NCBI GenBank assembly: GCA_036787815.1
Contig: DAIQOP010000061.1
Coordinates: 1-16,592 of the forward strand
Origin: DATBAK01 sp036787815
GTDB lineage: Bacteria; Actinomycetota; Acidimicrobiia; IMCC26256; PALSA-610
Reading direction: 5' to 3'
Length of the DNA: 16,592 bases
Each line of letters starts with the position of its first letter. Position 1 is the stretch's first letter. The notes below the pieces were generated by a model. That model saw only the letters and a program-made list of their open reading frames with translations. It was not told the DNA's origin and ran no database searches. This document shows positions 14,714 through 16,592 of this stretch, in pieces. The position numbers were made by a program, and so were the translations under genes.

Positions 14714-16566
14714 CGGTACATCTCCAGGATCTTGGCTTCCATCTCGGCGGCACGGAACGGCACACCGGCCATCCGCGTGAACGTGTGGGCGTCGACGAGG
14801 AACTCGGCGCGCACCAGGCGGGCAAGCTGGCCCAGATTCATCTCGGGCACGAGGACCGTGCGGTAGCGCTTGAGGATCTCGCCCAGGTCGCGCGGGAAGG
14901 GGTTGAGGTGGGTGAGATGCACGTGGGAGACCTTGTGGCCCTGCAACCGCACCCGCCGCACCCCCGCGGTGATGGCACCCCAGGTGCTGCCCCAACCGAG
15001 GACGAGCACTTCGTCGCCGCCGTCGTCGTCGTGCGCGGCGAGCGGGATGTCGTTGGCGATGCCGGCGATCTTCGCGGCCCGCACGTGCACCATCTTCTCG
15101 TGGTTCTCGGGCTGGTAGCTGATGTTGCCGGTGCCGTCTTCCTTCTCGATCCCCCCAATGCGGTGCGCGAGGCCGGGCGTGCCCGGGATCGCCCACGGCC
15201 GGGCCAGCGTCACCGGATCGCGCAGGTACGGCCAGTACTCGTCGCCGTGGTTCTTCTCCGTGGCGAACTCGACCGAGATGTCGGGCAGCGAGTCGACGTC
15301 GGGGAGGAGCCAGGGCTCGGCGCCGTTGGCGAGGTAGCCGTCGCTCAGCAGGATCACCGGCGTGCGGTACTTCACGGCGATGCGCACGGCCTCGAACGCG
15401 GCGTCGAAGCAGTCGGAGGGGGACTTGGCGGCCACGATCGGCAGGGGTGCCTCGCCGTGACGCCCGTACATCGCGAGGAGCAGGTCGGCCTGCTCGGTCT
15501 TCGTGGGCAGGCCCGTCGAGGGGCCTCCGCGCTGCACGTCGACGATGACGAGCGGCAGCTCGAGGCTGATCGCGAGGCCCATCGCCTCGGACTTGAGGTC
15601 GACACCGGGGCCGCTCGTGCCGGTGACACCGAGCGCACCGGCGAACGCGGCCCCGATCGCGATGCCGCACGCCGCGATCTCGTCCTCGGCCTGCAGCGTC
15701 TTCACGCCGAAGTTCTTGTGCTTCGAGAGCTCGTGGAGGATGTCGGAGGCGGGCGTGATCGGGTACGACGAGTAGACGAGCGGAAGCTTCGCCTTCTGCG
15801 ACGCGGCGATCAGGCCGAACGACAACGCGAGGTTGCCGATGACGTTGCGGTACGTGCCCTCGCGCAGCCGGGCCGGCGCGACCTCGTAGGGATGGTCGAA
15901 CAGCTCCGCGGTCTCGCCGAAGTTGCGACCGGCGCGGAACGCCGCGAGGTTCGCCTTCAGCACGTTCTCCTTGGTGGCGAAGCGCGTCTCGATCCATTCG
16001 ATCATCGGCTTCGTCGGCCGCGTGTACATCCAGCACAGCAGCCCGAGCGCGAAGAAGTTCTTGGAGCGCTCCGCGTCGCGGGGCTTCACCCCGAGCTCAC
16101 GCGTCGCCTCGACGGTGATCGACGTCATCGGCACCGGGTAGACGTTGAACGCTTCGAGGGTGCCGTCTTCGAGGGGGTTGCTCGCGTACCCGGCCTTCTC
16201 GAGGTTGCGGGTGTCGAAGGCGTCCGAGTTGATGAGCAGCGTCGTGCCCGGCGAGACGTCGGACATGTTCGCCTTCAACGCGGCGGGGTTCATCGCGACG
16301 AGCACGTTCGGCACGTCGCCAGGCGTCACGATGTCGTGATCGGAGATGTGCACCTGGAACGACGACACCCCGGCGATCGTGCCGGCGGGAGCACGGATCT
16401 CGGCCGGGAAGTTCGGCAGTGTCGCCAGGTCGTTGCCGAACGCGGCGGACAGCTCCGTGAAGCGGTCGCCCACGAGCTGCATTCCGTCGCCGGAGTCGCC
16501 TGCGAAGCGAATGACGACCTGGTCGAGCGTCTCGGCATCATTGGCCGACGTCGTATCTACGGTCAC
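14710..16566 (-). CDS. korA: 2-oxoacid:ferredoxin oxidoreductase, fused gamma-alpha subunit (2-oxoglutarate type)
   Basis: 618 residues from a GTG at 16566 with a strong Shine-Dalgarno AAGGAAGG at 16580-16573 (6-base spacer). Residues about 15-205 are the gamma domain, with F-A-G-D-S-G-D-G-M-Q (21-30) and P-A-E-I-R-A-P-A-G (54-62). Residues about 245-480 are the alpha (pyrimidine-binding) domain, with S-S-Y-P-I-T-P-A-S-D (266-275), whose Thr contacts the 2-oxoacid in related enzymes, E-D-E-I-A-A (294-299) and T-S-G-P-G (317-321). The C-terminal part (about 500-618) is the alpha C-terminal domain. This gamma-alpha fusion plus a separate beta subunit is the actinobacterial KorAB form (Rv2455c/Rv2454c). 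It supports the 2-oxoglutarate step of the TCA cycle with ferredoxin. The GTGA overlap with an upstream frame suggests at least one more gene in the operon. Confidence 0.96.
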   Translation of the reverse strand: MTVDTTSANDAETLDQVVIRFAGDSGDGMQLVGDRFTELSAAFGNDLATLPNFPAEIRAPAGTIAGVSSFQVHISDHDIVTPGDVPNVLVAMNPAALKANMSDVSPGTTLLINSDAFDTRNLEKAGYASNPLEDGTLEAFNVYPVPMTSITVEATRELGVKPRDAERSKNFFALGLLCWMYTRPTKPMIEWIETRFATKENVLKANLAAFRAGRNFGETAELFDHPYEVAPARLREGTYRNVIGNLALSFGLIAASQKAKLPLVYSSYPITPASDILHELSKHKNFGVKTLQAEDEIAACGIAIGAAFAGALGVTGTSGPGVDLKSEAMGLAISLELPLVIVDVQRGGPSTGLPTKTEQADLLLAMYGRHGEAPLPIVAAKSPSDCFDAAFEAVRIAVKYRTPVILLSDGYLANGAEPWLLPDVDSLPDISVEFATEKNHGDEYWPYLRDPVTLARPWAIPGTPGLAHRIGGIEKEDGTGNISYQPENHEKMVHVRAAKIAGIANDIPLAAHDDDGGDEVLVLGWGSTWGAITAGVRRVRLQGHKVSHVHLTHLNPFPRDLGEILKRYRTVLVPEMNLGQLARLVRAEFLVDAHTFTRMAGVPFRAAEMEAKILEMYR

Positions 16567-16592
16567 CGTTGACCTTCCTTCAGGATGTCTTC
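16563..16592 (-). CDS. Possible 3' end of the gene upstream of korA
   Basis: From the right edge one minus-strand frame reads E-D-I-L-K-E-G-Q-R and then TGA. That stop overlaps the korA GTG in the same 4-base GTGA arrangement seen at most junctions here. Nine codons cannot identify a product. In other organisms a ferredoxin-like or oxidoreductase gene may sit here, but nothing visible shows it. Confidence 0.35.
   Translation of the reverse strand, partial: EDILKEGQR

Noticed and set aside
14785..16572. 595-codon plus-strand open frame opposite korA
   Set aside because: Its translation is Arg/His/Val-rich with no motif, while the minus strand carries an intact KorA with all family motifs.
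1..16592. Mobile element, defence system, CRISPR array or biosynthetic cluster
   Set aside because: No transposase, integrase, nuclease-toxin pair, regularly spaced repeat or synthase genes were seen. Apart from the left edge the window reads as chromosomal backbone.

Overview
The window comes from a very GC-rich bacterium. Third codon positions are almost all G or C, GTG starts are common, and neighbouring genes are often joined by 4-base GTGA or ATGA start/stop overlaps. The gene order TPR protein, HAD phosphatase, tlyA, nadK, recN, steA, steB is the one I recall from Mycobacterium and Corynebacterium (Rv1691 to Rv1698 region). Together with a KorAB-type oxidoreductase and an in-line murJ, this points to an actinobacterium, plausibly an Acidimicrobiia-like lineage. 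The phylum is fairly secure; the class is a guess.

Layout, left to right. Positions 1-447 (minus) hold the start of a membrane sugar-phosphate transferase of the MraY/WecA type. Its visible 3' part (about 1-150) instead looks like an ABC-transporter permease of the acidobacterial ADOP type, so the left edge appears chimeric. Positions 444-10131 (minus) form one tightly packed set. In transcription order it is a phasin-like protein with a Lys/Ala tail, tlyA, nadK, recN, steA, steB (mctB-like), murJ, a large membrane protein with a degenerate alkaline-phosphatase-like domain, and then the transferase. Positions 10266-11087 (plus) hold a rhomboid protease that interrupts the conserved order. Positions 11046-12286 (minus) hold a TPR protein and a HAD-IIA phosphatase, a two-gene unit whose 3' end overlaps the rhomboid gene. 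Positions 12389-13624 (plus) hold a DUF1015 protein. Positions 13694-16566 (minus) hold korB and korA, the two subunits of a 2-oxoacid:ferredoxin oxidoreductase. The last 30 bases look like the 3' end of a further gene upstream of korA.

How the genes fit together. The central set mixes housekeeping functions (rRNA 2'-O-methylation, NADP synthesis, DNA repair) with envelope functions (SteA/SteB, linked to peptidoglycan hydrolase control in corynebacteria, MurJ lipid II export, and two more membrane proteins chained to murJ by 4-base overlaps). KorAB serves central carbon metabolism by making or consuming reduced ferredoxin. No stretch over 300 bases lacks a gene; the largest gap is 134 bases (10132-10265). 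I saw no tRNA, rRNA, CRISPR array, insertion sequence or phage gene. Most of the window is ordinary chromosomal backbone. The points most worth a second look are the chimeric left edge and the coupled murJ / phosphatase-like / transferase module.
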